In this document: positions 9,159-17,385 of the stretch, piece by piece
How the letters are laid out: every line of letters starts with the position of its first letter
Numbering within the stretch: position 1 is the stretch's first letter
DNA from: JBOGNO01 sp050747245
GTDB lineage: Bacteria; Acidobacteriota; Terriglobia; Acidiferrales; UBA7541
Reading direction: 5' to 3'
Assembly (NCBI GenBank): GCA_050747245.1
Contig: JBOGNO010000001.1
Location: 464,219-528,218, forward strand
Length of the DNA stretch: 64,000 nt
Notes under the pieces: generated by a model
What the model was told of the DNA's origin: nothing
Seen by the model: the letters and a program-made list of their open reading frames with translations, nothing else
The model's database searches: none
Program-made: the position numbers and the translations under genes

Positions 9159-9380
9159 GTGAAAGAGCAACTGGAAGCCCTTGTGAGAATGCTCGTGGAC
9201 CACGGAATTCTGCTCGAAGAAGCCAAGGCAGAATTCGAGAAGAGGTTCATCAAACGGGCGCTCGAAAACGCCAATGGAAATCAGTCGAATGCCGCCAAGA
9301 TTCTCGGGATCCATCGCAATACTTTGAGCCGCAAGGTTGAGGAATACAAACTCGATCACCGCCGGATTCGCCGACCGTAG
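9159..9380 (+). CDS. Fis-type helix-turn-helix protein
   Basis: 73-residue protein starting at GTG 9159 behind GGGGAG. The C-terminal half is a Fis/NtrC-type DNA-binding helix-turn-helix (NQSNAAKILGIHRNTLSRKV, about 46-65). The N-terminal half is an amphipathic helix (FEKRFIKRALENANG) that would dimerise as in Fis. It lies 49 bases after purC and may share its transcript. The role is presumably nucleoid-associated or local regulation; the target is unknown. It has no receiver or AAA domain, so it is not an NtrC-family activator. Confidence 0.8.
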   Translation: MKEQLEALVRMLVDHGILLEEAKAEFEKRFIKRALENANGNQSNAAKILGIHRNTLSRKVEEYKLDHRRIRRP

Positions 9381-9480
9381 CGCGACATTGATTCCCGAAG
9401 ATTCAAGCGTCAGGAGTCAGACGGGACCAGCGCCGAGGAGGCACTGAAAGCCGTGCTAACTGGGTGCGAAGGGCGCGCTG

Positions 9481-10806
9481 CTATCTCGAAGGCTTTTTCG
9501 GAGGAACCTTGTGCGGTTTGCGACCGGGAGTAACCTTTTCCTCCGGAATGATGGTCGGATCCACCTTTACTTCATCCCAGTGCAACAGGAAAGGTTGTGG
9601 GTCGTAGCTGACGAGAGTGCCAGAGAAGCGAATGCCATCATCCTTCCCCAGGCGGGCCGCGTCGGGCTGGCCTTTCACATTTACGTCCATATTTGGAACG
9701 GTGGCCGCTTGGACATCCTCATCCGTCGGGCCTTCGTAAACTTTGAAGTCCACTGAGCCATCACCTGGCGTGGCTTCGATAATCTTGCCGACGACCACCG
9801 GGAACTCCGAGCCGCATATCATCAGCCAGGTATTCTTGGCTTTGTCGCCGCCAGCTTGTAAATCGGAGATCACGGTCAAAATGTTGCTCTGTGCGCGAAG
9901 TTTGGCAAGATCGTCGGCGCTGGGAATCGAATACGTTGTGGGACGATCGGCCGAGCCCTGGGCGACGGTGAGGAGTTCGCTGAGCTGCGCGTCAATCTGG
10001 CTATCGCAACCGGGCTGTTCATAGGCCAGCATCTGCTTGCGCAAGTAATCCTTGACCTGTGCATCACCCGGAATCTTGAGATCAATGGCCCGCGCTATCG
10101 CCCAATAACCGTCCATCGTGTGAGGAGGAGCCATACCGAGATCGGCAACTCCCATGTGGTAGTAACTTGCGGCGTCCTTAGGATTTACTGCAAGTACCGC
10201 CTTGTAAGAATCCGCGGCGGCCGTATAGTCCTTCAATTGCAGCTCTGCAGATCCCGCCGCGCTATTGAAGAATCCGATGGCAGGCTTCTTCCCTTCGGCA
10301 AATTGGTCGTCGGACGTATTCGCTGGCTTTGGTACCTTGTCAAGCAGAACAAGCCCGCTCTTGGCTGCGTTCACTTCCTTGCTCAGCTGATCGCGCGCAT
10401 CGGAAGCCTTGGGATTAAATGACTGCTCAAACGCCTGGCATCGCGCAACGGTCGCTTCGAGCCTCGTTTGCACCGGCAACTGATCGCCAAGGCCGATGAC
10501 CCGGTCGGCATATTCGATCAACTTGGGATAATTCTTGAGCTGAGTGTAGGAATCGAGGTACGCCTGCTCGATATAAGGAAGCAAGTCCTTCGATGATCCG
10601 AGGGTGCCGACGAGATCATCGAGCATTTGGATGCGCTTCTGAGGGTCCGGCTCCTTGTGCGCCGCCTGATAGGCGTTGTACTGCGGCATGGTGTAGTCGG
10701 TACCCTTGTTGGATTGATCCTGGGCCGCAGCGGGCCCGGGGACTCCCAGCAGCGAAACTGCCAGCAATAGCGCAAATCCAGACACGGCCAATCGAGTTGA
10801 TCGCAT
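9481..10806 (-). CDS. Exported TPR-like repeat protein of unknown function
   Basis: 441-residue protein. The frame opens further upstream, but the real start is ATG 10806, preceded by GGAGG on the minus strand and followed by a signal peptide (LAVSGFALLLAVSLLGVPGPAAAQ). The middle region shows helical repeats of TPR type (ELQLKDYTAAADSYKAVLAVNPKDAASYYHMG). The C-terminal third is beta-rich (DVNVKGQPDAARLGKDDGIRF...LVSYDPQPFLLHWDEVKV) and resembles an OB/beta domain seen after TPRs in acidobacterial proteins. It ends Lys/Pro-rich. Likely periplasmic; partner unknown. Confidence 0.75.
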   Translation of the reverse strand: MRSTRLAVSGFALLLAVSLLGVPGPAAAQDQSNKGTDYTMPQYNAYQAAHKEPDPQKRIQMLDDLVGTLGSSKDLLPYIEQAYLDSYTQLKNYPKLIEYADRVIGLGDQLPVQTRLEATVARCQAFEQSFNPKASDARDQLSKEVNAAKSGLVLLDKVPKPANTSDDQFAEGKKPAIGFFNSAAGSAELQLKDYTAAADSYKAVLAVNPKDAASYYHMGVADLGMAPPHTMDGYWAIARAIDLKIPGDAQVKDYLRKQMLAYEQPGCDSQIDAQLSELLTVAQGSADRPTTYSIPSADDLAKLRAQSNILTVISDLQAGGDKAKNTWLMICGSEFPVVVGKIIEATPGDGSVDFKVYEGPTDEDVQAATVPNMDVNVKGQPDAARLGKDDGIRFSGTLVSYDPQPFLLHWDEVKVDPTIIPEEKVTPGRKPHKVPPKKPSR

Positions 10807-10860
10807 TTCTCTTACCGCCTCCAGGAGATTTATTCTGAGCAATTGACCGAGCCAACCGGA

Positions 10861-10882
10861 GGTCTTCGGAGTTTTGAAGACC
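10861..10882. other. Hairpin in the 5' region of the TPR-like gene
   Basis: GGTCTTC (10861-10867) and GAAGACC (10876-10882) form a perfect 7-bp inverted repeat with an 8-base loop, about 55-75 bases upstream of the leftward gene. It could be an mRNA leader hairpin or an operator; no U-tract follows. Confidence 0.35.
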
Positions 10883-11044
10883 CGCAGCTCAGACGAAGCC
10901 AGCGGATTATAGAAAATGAGCACACAACGCGCAAGGCGATTCACCAAACTTGCTGCCTCAGGAACAAGGGATGCCACCGCAGGCCTCCACACGCAGATGA
11001 TACGATGTTGGGTTCGGCCATAAGGTAGCTTGGAGGATTTGAAG

Positions 11045-11764
11045 GTGGAAATGGCAAGCGCGGTGAGGGGGCGGGCAGCGCTCGTAACCGGCGCAAGCCG
11101 GGGCATCGGCCTGGCAATCGCACGGCGACTGGGAAGGCTGGGGGCGCACGTGGCAATGAATGCGCGGCGGGCAGGGCCGCTCGGGGAAGCTGCGGCGAAA
11201 CTTCGCGCAGAGGGAATTGAGACGCTGGCGGTCCCGGGAGACGTCACGCACCAGGAGCAAGTAGCAGCGCTGGTAGAAACGAGCCAGCGCCATTTCGGCG
11301 CCATTGATATCCTCGTGAACAATGCCGGCATCGGAATTTTTCGCTCTCTCCCAGAACTCAGCGAGGCAGATTGGGACAATGTAATAGACACCAATTTGAA
11401 ATCCGTGTTCCTGATGAGCCGGGCGGTCGCGCCGGAAATGATTCGCCGCGGAACCGGATTCATCATCAATATAGCGTCGCTTGCAGGGAAAAACGCTTTT
11501 GCCGGCGGGGCGGTGTATTGTGCTTCGAAGTGGGGATTGATGGGGTTGACGTATTGTATGGCGGAAGATTTGCGCGGCTACGGCATTCGCGTAAGTGTCG
11601 TCTGCCCCGGTTCAGTGGCTACAGAATTCTCGCCGCACGCTGGAAAGGATCAGAGCAAGATGTTGCAGGCAGATGACGTGGCGCACGCTGTGGAGATGAT
11701 ATTGACGGCAGCGCCGCAGAGCTTCTTGAGCGAAGTGGTTCTTCGTCCTACGCAGAAGCCTTAG
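11045..11764 (+). CDS. Short-chain dehydrogenase/reductase
   Basis: NAD(P)-dependent oxidoreductase of the classical SDR family. The glycine-rich cofactor motif TGASRGIG is near the N-terminus, NNAG follows at about 90, and the catalytic Ser-Tyr-Lys triad is in place (INIASLAGKN and YCASKWG). PG at SVVCPGSVATEF is also typical. ALNARR-like residues (AMNARRAG) after the second strand favour NADP(H). GTG 11045 has GGAGG at ideal spacing; ATG 11051 is an alternative start. The substrate is unknown; homologues range from 3-oxoacyl-ACP reductases to sepiapterin-reductase-like enzymes. Confidence 0.9.
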   Translation: MEMASAVRGRAALVTGASRGIGLAIARRLGRLGAHVAMNARRAGPLGEAAAKLRAEGIETLAVPGDVTHQEQVAALVETSQRHFGAIDILVNNAGIGIFRSLPELSEADWDNVIDTNLKSVFLMSRAVAPEMIRRGTGFIINIASLAGKNAFAGGAVYCASKWGLMGLTYCMAEDLRGYGIRVSVVCPGSVATEFSPHAGKDQSKMLQADDVAHAVEMILTAAPQSFLSEVVLRPTQKP

Positions 11765-11835
11765 AAATCCTTCGAGTTAAGAGACCCAGGAGAGCGACCA
11801 AGCTCATTCGCCCACCCAAGAGATTGCCTGAATCC

Positions 11836-11872
11836 TTTTAATTAGTTCGGCATCGAATTGTTTGAATTAAAA
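11836..11872. promoter_or_regulatory. Inverted repeat, candidate MarR operator
   Basis: TTTTAATT (11836-11843) and AATTAAAA (11865-11872) are perfect inverted repeats, 21 bases apart. A smaller TTCG-GCAT-CGAA repeat lies inside, at 11846-11857. The AT-rich block ends five bases before the MarR start, which is where MarR proteins usually bind their own promoter. Confidence 0.45.
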
Positions 11873-11877
11873 CGAAT

Positions 11878-12357
11878 ATGCCGACGCATTACAAAGGCAA
11901 GGAAAAGGAGAAGCGGGCGCTCAATGCACTGATTCCGCTGTTTCGCGCCGTGGATACGCTCGCAGGTCTCGCGGCAGCGCGCATCGAAAGGCACGGCTTG
12001 ACGGCGGGGCAGTTTGGCGTCCTCGAGACTCTGCTCCATCTGGGTCCCATGTGCCAGCGGGAGATTGCGGCGAAATTGCTGCGCAGCGGGGGCAACACGA
12101 CGCTGGTGGTGGATAACCTTGAAAAACTCGGGCTGGTGCGACGCGAGCGGCGGCGTGACGACCGCCGGATGATAACCGTGCGGCTGACGCCTCACGGCAG
12201 AAAAGCAATCACCAAGATTTTTCGCGAACATGCGGCAGCGACGGCGCGGGAAATGTCCGCGCTGACCGTTGCCGAACAGGAAGAATTGCGACGACTGTGC
12301 CGTAAGCTCGGGCGCAGCCAGAAGGAGGAAAGGCATGATTCAAATTCGAAAGTCTGA
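11878..12357 (+). CDS. MarR-family transcriptional regulator
   Basis: 159-residue winged-helix regulator. Helix-turn-helix and wing are recognisable (GQFGVLETLLHLGPMCQREIA, then LVVDNLEKLGLVRRER and DDRRMITVRLTPHGR, the usual MarR DxR wing). It is the first gene of a tight rightward cluster with pirin, DoxX and nitroreductase and probably represses it, responding to phenolic or quinone-like ligands or oxidation, as in OhrR/HosA/YodB-type relatives. One Cys (PMCQRE) lies at the start of the recognition region, so redox sensing is possible. No strong ribosome-binding site precedes ATG 11878. Confidence 0.9.
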   Translation: MPTHYKGKEKEKRALNALIPLFRAVDTLAGLAAARIERHGLTAGQFGVLETLLHLGPMCQREIAAKLLRSGGNTTLVVDNLEKLGLVRRERRRDDRRMITVRLTPHGRKAITKIFREHAAATAREMSALTVAEQEELRRLCRKLGRSQKEERHDSNSKV

Positions 12358-13024
12358 AGAGCGCGGAAAAACGAAACTGGACTGGCTCGACAGCCGCTTC
12401 ACATTTTCGTTCGACCAATACTATGACCCCGAACACGTGCAGTTCCGCAGCCTGCGCGTGTTGAATGAAGATGTCATCGCTCCCGGAGGGGGCTTCGGCA
12501 CCCACCCGCATCGCGATATGGAGATCCTCACGTGGGTATTGGAAGGAGCTCTCGAGCACCGCGACTCGACGGGCAGCCGTGGCGTAATTCGTCCGGGCGA
12601 CCTGCAAAAAATGAGCGCGGGCACGGGCGTGACGCACAGCGAGAAGAACGCTTCCTCATCCATTCCCGTCCACCTGCTGCAGATATGGATTCATCCAGAC
12701 CGCAAAGGGCTCAAGCCGGGGTACGAGCAGCTCACTTTTGCAGACAAGGACTTGCGAGGCAATTTCAATGAAATTGCGGGACCCGCTGCGCCCATCACGA
12801 TTCATCAGGATGCGCGCCTTTCCATCGCGCGTCTGTCTCCAGGTAACCATGCAGAGCATGAAATCCAGAGCGGGCGGCACGCGTGGGTGCAGATCGCGCG
12901 GGGCGCGCTGAAGATGAATGGGGAGACACTGTCGGCAGGCGACGGCGCAGCTGTGAGCGACGAATCGCAGCTCGAATTTATCGCCGATAAAGGCTCGGAA
13001 ATTCTGTTATTCGATCTCGCGTAA
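12335..13024 (+). CDS. Pirin family protein (bicupin)
   Basis: 229-residue pirin/YhaK-type protein with two cupin domains. The first cupin holds the metal-site pattern GTHPHRDMEILTWVLEGALEHRDS; these proteins act as quercetin dioxygenases or redox-sensing cofactors. ATG 12335 follows AAGGAGG at 12322-12328 and overlaps the marR 3' end by 23 bases, so the two are translationally coupled; longer upstream starts are unsupported. The context with DoxX and nitroreductase suggests handling of quinone/flavonoid-type compounds. Confidence 0.9.
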   Translation: MIQIRKSEERGKTKLDWLDSRFTFSFDQYYDPEHVQFRSLRVLNEDVIAPGGGFGTHPHRDMEILTWVLEGALEHRDSTGSRGVIRPGDLQKMSAGTGVTHSEKNASSSIPVHLLQIWIHPDRKGLKPGYEQLTFADKDLRGNFNEIAGPAAPITIHQDARLSIARLSPGNHAEHEIQSGRHAWVQIARGALKMNGETLSAGDGAAVSDESQLEFIADKGSEILLFDLA

Positions 13025-13039
13025 CTAGGGAGAATAATT

Positions 13040-13453
13040 ATGAATACGCTTCGTGGACCGATTTCGCTCGCCGGCCGGTGTTTGCTCAGCCAGATTTTTC
13101 TAATCAGCGGTACGCTGAAGATCACAGGATTTTCAGTCACCGCGGGGTACATGACGGGCAAGGGCATGCCGATGGTCCGCGTACTGCTTGTGGGCGCCCT
13201 CGTCGTCGAGATTCTCGGAGGATTGGGAATCCTCGTAGGGTTCAAGGCACGCGTCGCATCAGGGGCGCTGTTTCTTTACCTGATTCCTGTGACGATCCTA
13301 TTTCATAATTTCTGGGCGCTCCAAGGCATGGAGCGGCAGGAAGCGATGAGCCACTTCATGATGAATCTTGCGGTCATGGGGGCGCTGCTTCTGGTGGCGG
13401 CCCTGGGAGCGGGAGGGTGGTCCATGGACGAGCGGAGTGCCAAGCAAAATTGA
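13040..13453 (+). CDS. DoxX family membrane protein
   Basis: 137-residue integral membrane protein with four hydrophobic segments, of the DoxX/YphA type (LAGRCLLSQIFLISGTLKI near the N-terminus, GKGMP...VEILGGLGILVGF in the middle). It starts at ATG 13040, 15 bases after pirin, with AGGGAG upstream. DoxX proteins associate with redox enzymes at the membrane and occur often in pirin/nitroreductase clusters; the exact electron or quinone partner is not known. Confidence 0.9.
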   Translation: MNTLRGPISLAGRCLLSQIFLISGTLKITGFSVTAGYMTGKGMPMVRVLLVGALVVEILGGLGILVGFKARVASGALFLYLIPVTILFHNFWALQGMERQEAMSHFMMNLAVMGALLLVAALGAGGWSMDERSAKQN

Positions 13454-13497
13454 GAGTTAAACGCTTTCAACTGTGATGGAACAATCTGGAGGGCCAA

Positions 13498-14115
13498 TTG
13501 ATAGAAAAACGAGCTGAGACGAAGTATCCGATTGTCGAACTCCTGCAAAATCGCTGGAGCCCGCGCGCGTTTTCGGAGCGGCCCATCGAGCCGGAAAAGC
13601 TCCGCAGTATTCTCGAAGCAGCGCGGTGGGCGCCTTCGAGTTTCAACGACCAGCCGTGGTATTTCTTGGTGGCCATGCGCGAGGACCGCGAACAGTTTGA
13701 GAAGATGCTGAGCTGCTTGGTGGAAGGCAACGCCGCGTGGGCCAAGAATGCGCCAGTTCTGATGCTGGGTTGCGCGCGATTGGTGTTCGAAAAAAGTGGC
13801 AAGCCGAACCGGCACGCGCTCTACGACCTCGGGCAGGCCATAGCTCATCTGACGGTGCAAGCCTCGTCCCTTGGAATTTACCTGCACCAGATGGCAGGAA
13901 TCTATCCCGACAAAGCGCGGGAGGCTTATGGAGTGCCAGAGGGTTTCGAGGCAGTCACAGGCATATCCATGGGTTACCAGGGGGATCCTTCGCGGCTGCC
14001 TGATGAATTGCGCGAAAGGGAGGTCGGGCCGCACTCGCCGCGCAAACCATTCGAGTCGTTTGTCTTTTCTGGGCACTGGGGAGAAAAATCGCCGCTGTTC
14101 AAAGGCGAATCCTAA
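13498..14115 (+). CDS. Nitroreductase family protein
   Basis: FMN-dependent NAD(P)H oxidoreductase, 205 residues. The typical N-terminal FMN-phosphate motif is present (NRWSPRAFSERPI), followed by AARWAPSSFNDQPWYFLV and a C-terminal GYQGDP. Members reduce nitroaromatics and quinones. The start is TTG 13498 behind CTGGAGGG. It closes the marR-pirin-doxX cluster, and its stop overlaps the convergent dcd gene by four bases, so there is no room for an intergenic terminator. Confidence 0.9.
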   Translation: MIEKRAETKYPIVELLQNRWSPRAFSERPIEPEKLRSILEAARWAPSSFNDQPWYFLVAMREDREQFEKMLSCLVEGNAAWAKNAPVLMLGCARLVFEKSGKPNRHALYDLGQAIAHLTVQASSLGIYLHQMAGIYPDKAREAYGVPEGFEAVTGISMGYQGDPSRLPDELREREVGPHSPRKPFESFVFSGHWGEKSPLFKGES

Positions 14116-14666
14116 AGACGCGGAAGGACGATTCCCTGCTGCGCCTGATACTTTCCCTTTTTATCGCGGTAGGAAACTTCGCAGACCTCGTCGGATTCGA
14201 AGAAGACGACCTGGGCAAGGCCTTCATTGGCGTAGATTTTTGCCGGCAGCGGCGTGGTATTGCTGATTTCGAGCGTCACGAAGCCTTCCCATTCGGGTTC
14301 GAAGGGGGTGACATTGACGATGATGCCACAGCGAGCGTAGGTGGATTTCCCGACGCAAATTGTGAGCACGTTGCGTGGAATGCGGAAATACTCCACGCTG
14401 CGAGCCAGGGCGAATGAATTCGGCGGCACGATGCACACCGGGGCTTGAATCTCGACAAAGGATTTCGCGTCGAAATTTTTGGGGTCCACCATGGCGGTGT
14501 TCACGTTGGTAAAAATGCGGAATTCGTCGGCCACGCGCATGTCGTAACCATAGGATGAAACGCCGTAACTGATCACGCCTTCACGCACCTGGCGGTCTGC
14601 AAATGGCTCAATCATGCGGTACTCGAGAGCCATGCGGCGGATCCATCTGTCGGACTTCACGGTCAT
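14112..14666 (-). CDS. dcd: dCTP deaminase
   Basis: 184-residue trimeric enzyme that makes dUTP from dCTP for thymidylate synthesis. Hallmarks: YGVSSYGYDMRVADEFRIF, FVEIQAPVCIVPPNSFALA, VGKSTYARCGIIVNVTP and LEISNTTPLPAKIYANEG, which carries the catalytic Glu. Whether it also cleaves dUTP, as in bifunctional archaeal and mycobacterial enzymes, cannot be told from inspection. It starts at ATG 14666. Confidence 0.95.
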   Translation of the reverse strand: MTVKSDRWIRRMALEYRMIEPFADRQVREGVISYGVSSYGYDMRVADEFRIFTNVNTAMVDPKNFDAKSFVEIQAPVCIVPPNSFALARSVEYFRIPRNVLTICVGKSTYARCGIIVNVTPFEPEWEGFVTLEISNTTPLPAKIYANEGLAQVVFFESDEVCEVSYRDKKGKYQAQQGIVLPRL

Positions 14667-14739
14667 TGCGGTCTCCGGGAACCACAGTTGCTTGTCGAAT
14701 GGATCAGAAGGCCCTGCATCGTATTACACCGGGGTTCGC

Positions 14740-14768
14740 TTGACAACCTGAGGCGCGGCACATAGCAT
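14740..14768 (+). promoter_or_regulatory. Sigma-70 promoter of the HU/IHF gene
   Basis: TTGACA (14740-14745), 17-base spacer, TAGCAT (14763-14768). The start codon GTG 14795 lies behind GGGGGAGG, about 20 bases after the inferred start of transcription. Confidence 0.7.
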
Positions 14769-14794
14769 ACCGTTCGTTCAGGGGGAGGCCGGCT

Positions 14795-15061
14795 GTGATC
14801 AAGCTCGACATCGTCAACAAAGTGGTGGAACGCACGAACATTAGCCGCAGCAAAGCGGAAGCCGCCGTGGAAACCGTTTTTGACGCGCTCAAGAACGCGC
14901 TCGGCCGGGGTGAACGCATTGAGCTGCGGCGCTTCGGCGTTTTCAACGTGAAGCCGCGCAAGACGGGCATAGGCCGGAATCCCCGCACCGGCGAACAGGT
15001 TAGCATTCCGCCCGGAAAAGCCGTCCGCTTCAAACCCGGCAAGGAATTGCAATCGCTTTAA
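14795..15061 (+). CDS. HU/IHF-family nucleoid DNA-binding protein
   Basis: 88-residue histone-like protein. It shows the IHF/HU fold: an N-terminal helical dimerisation part (IVNKVVERTNISRSKAEAAVE), then the beta arm RRFGVFNVKPRKTGIGRNPRTGE with the conserved RNP tip that bends DNA, then VRFKPGKEL. The GRNP arm with IELRRFG resembles IHF-alpha more than classical HU, but acidobacteria carry several such paralogues, so no symbol is given. It is monocistronic with its own promoter and a hairpin downstream. Confidence 0.95.
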   Translation: MIKLDIVNKVVERTNISRSKAEAAVETVFDALKNALGRGERIELRRFGVFNVKPRKTGIGRNPRTGEQVSIPPGKAVRFKPGKELQSL

Positions 15062-15112
15062 TTACCTCTTGGTTTTCTGAAGGTACTGCGACTGGAAGAT
15101 CCAAAGGGCAAA

Positions 15113-15133
15113 GCGCGGCTGATGCAGCCGCGC
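15113..15133. terminator. Hairpin between convergent HU and tonB genes
   Basis: GCGCGGCTG (15113-15121) pairs perfectly with CAGCCGCGC (15125-15133) across a 3-base loop. It lies midway between two convergent stops, so it may terminate both. The T-tract is poor on either strand, so efficiency is uncertain. Confidence 0.55.
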
Positions 15134-15168
15134 CTTCGCACCGAACGAAGTTCTCTCCGCGAGGCAAC

Positions 15169-16017
15169 TCAGCGCAATTGAAACGTGATGGTCACAAGCA
15201 ATTCCACGGGAAAGGGCTGACCATTCAAGTAGGTCGGCTCATATCTCCAAAGACGCAGAGCGTCCTTCGCCGCCGGCACCAGCAAGGGATGGCCGGAAAT
15301 AGCTCGCATCTGAACGACGTGACCCTGAGTGTCGATCACGGCGTCAATCACCACATCACCGCTGGCATTGATGCGCCGCGCGAGTTCCGGATAAGCAGGC
15401 TCGACCCGAGATATGAGCCGCGGCTCTTTGATGTCGCCGCCCACGCGGACCGGCCCCCTTGGTTGCGCAGGGGCGGGCGGAGGAGGAGCAACGTTTGTTG
15501 ACGCACCTCCTAAAACTCCACCGATAACTCCGCCAGGCACGCCCCCGGGAACTCCGCCCGGGACTCCACCGACCATGCCCGATGCCACATCAGGCGCAGC
15601 AGAATCGTCTTTGACTATGACCACCCGACGAGGGATTACCGTCGGCGCAACAAATGCGTGCGTCAGCGGGATCGCCTTCCTCGGGGTCACCGGCCGAGCG
15701 ACCGCAGCGGCGGGCGGCGGAGGCGCGGGCGCGGCGGGTGGCGCGACGAGCAATGTGGCAGCCAAGCTGTGCATGTCAATCGCCTGCGTGAAAAAGAGCG
15801 GCACAATGATCATCGCTGTCAGCAGTGCGGCGTGTACGGTCGCAGAAACGATAAGTTTTTTCAAAGGGCGCGGCGGCCGTGTAGGGCTGTCGTCGAGCAT
15901 CGCTTCCTTGAAAAGCGGCTTGGCCAGTGGCACCGGATTGTGCGGTGGAGCAAGACGCGCATCCGCAGGAAGCGGTGCGAGTTCGTCAAGGAAGCCCAGC
16001 GTTTTCGGAACCAACAT
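15169..16017 (-). CDS. TonB-family energy transducer
   Basis: 282-residue inner-membrane protein that links the proton-motive force to outer-membrane receptors. A cytoplasmic N-terminus of about 60 residues precedes one transmembrane helix (IVSATVHAALLTAMIIVPLFF), then a Pro/Ala-rich periplasmic linker and a C-terminal TonB domain (SRVEPAYPELARRINASGDVV...LWRYEPTYLNGQP). The linker contains a GGVPGGVPGGV repeat. ATG 16017 follows GAGGAGGAAG on the minus strand and is preferred over GTG 16038. No ExbB/ExbD or receptor gene is adjacent. Confidence 0.85.
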   Translation of the reverse strand: MLVPKTLGFLDELAPLPADARLAPPHNPVPLAKPLFKEAMLDDSPTRPPRPLKKLIVSATVHAALLTAMIIVPLFFTQAIDMHSLAATLLVAPPAAPAPPPPAAAVARPVTPRKAIPLTHAFVAPTVIPRRVVIVKDDSAAPDVASGMVGGVPGGVPGGVPGGVIGGVLGGASTNVAPPPPAPAQPRGPVRVGGDIKEPRLISRVEPAYPELARRINASGDVVIDAVIDTQGHVVQMRAISGHPLLVPAAKDALRLWRYEPTYLNGQPFPVELLVTITFQLR

Positions 16018-16318
16018 ATCTTCCTCCTCTTCAGACACGATCGTCTGAAGGCATTGCCCATTCCAAGTGCGGGCGATTCAGCCTGTCCCGCAACCCGTGC
16101 GCCTCCCCACATACTTAGACGCTCCATCCAGGTGTATTTATTCCGGAAACAGAGAATTAATTTGCAGAAGGTTTCGCTGAATCTCACAAGGCCAACTCAG
16201 AATCTAATTAGAGTTGTCAGATATCTTCGCGTTCAGAAATTCCCCGCGTGAATGCCTGGTGCCGCACAAGCTCGTTCTCTCCCTGAAAATCACCAATTCA
16301 TGCGAACATCGAAGAGTG

Positions 16319-17311
16319 ATGCACGAGGGTAATAGAGAGGAGCCGCTGCAGGCGGAAATTGTCGAGAGTCCGTTCGCTTATCCGCCTGAAATCGCCGAGA
16401 GGGTCTCAGCGCCACCCCCGCGCCGAATTTGGCTGGCGCTCGTATTGTTTCTGCTTACGGTGATTTCCACGCTTGCGGTCGGCGCACAATTTGCAATTTC
16501 CTATGCGCATAACGAGGCGCCATTCGCAAACGCCGACGATCTGCTCGGTACCTTTTCCGCGCCGTTTCTGCATCCCAAACTTCTTTTGTTGGGAGTTCCC
16601 TTCTCCTTCGCCCTGCTCGGAATCCTCTTGGCACACGAACTGGGACATTTTTTCGCCTGTCGCTATTACGGCATCGACGCGAGCTATCCCTATTTCATAC
16701 CGGCACCGACGCTTTTCGGCACTTTCGGAGCGTTCATCCGAATTCGCTCACCAATCACGACACGACGTGCACTTTTCGACGTGGGGCTCTCAGGGCCTGT
16801 GGCGGGATTCCTATTCACGATTCCCGCGCTCGCCCTTGCGGTGCAGCACTCGAAGATTGTTCCGGGGGTAGAAGCCGATGCGCCGATTATTTTTGGCCAC
16901 CCGCTTCTGCTGCGGCTATTCATCTACCTCTTTCATCCCGGCATTCGGCCGGAGGATCTCCTGCTCCATCCCATTGCTCGCGCGGCGTGGGTGGGCATGT
17001 TCGCGACGGCGCTAAATCTGATTCCCTGCTGGCAGTTGGACGGAGGCCACATTCTCTACAGCCTCGCCAGCAGGAACCACCGGCGAATTTCACTCGGCGT
17101 GGCGCTGTTACTGTTTGCAGTTGGATTGCTGTTTTGGCATGTCTGGGCGATCTGGGGATTCGTGCTCCTCATTCTCTCGCTGCGCTACCGACATCCTCCA
17201 CTTCTCTATCGTTGGGAGGGCCTAGGAGCCGAAAGACGTCTGTGGGCATTCGCGGGAATCTTGATTTTCATCTTGTGCTTCACGCTCTGGCCGACGAATA
17301 ACTCATTCTAG
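16319..17311 (+). CDS. Site-2-protease-type M50 metalloprotease
   Basis: 330-residue multi-pass membrane protease. The zinc motif AHELGHFFA sits in a transmembrane segment and the second ligand motif is NLIPCWQLDGGHILY. FGTFGAFIRIRSPI and GLSGPVAGF also mark this group of short S2P homologues without PDZ domains. S2P enzymes cleave membrane-tethered regulators, but short bacterial homologues mostly lack known substrates. The frame opens at 16214; ATG 16319 (or GTG 16316) is chosen because the upstream part has no membrane or family similarity. Confidence 0.85.
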   Translation: MHEGNREEPLQAEIVESPFAYPPEIAERVSAPPPRRIWLALVLFLLTVISTLAVGAQFAISYAHNEAPFANADDLLGTFSAPFLHPKLLLLGVPFSFALLGILLAHELGHFFACRYYGIDASYPYFIPAPTLFGTFGAFIRIRSPITTRRALFDVGLSGPVAGFLFTIPALALAVQHSKIVPGVEADAPIIFGHPLLLRLFIYLFHPGIRPEDLLLHPIARAAWVGMFATALNLIPCWQLDGGHILYSLASRNHRRISLGVALLLFAVGLLFWHVWAIWGFVLLILSLRYRHPPLLYRWEGLGAERRLWAFAGILIFILCFTLWPTNNSF

Positions 17312-17324
17312 AGGACAGTTCCCC

Positions 17325-17362
17325 CGGACATGGCCGATGCACTGGCCTTTTTCGCCCAGTTG
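17325..17362 (+). terminator. Weak possible terminator after the M50 gene
   Basis: GGCC-N8-GGCC can pair and is followed by TTTTTC. The 4-bp stem is short, so this is only a possibility. Confidence 0.25.
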
Positions 17363-17385
17363 GATATAGTGCGGAAAAGTAGGAG

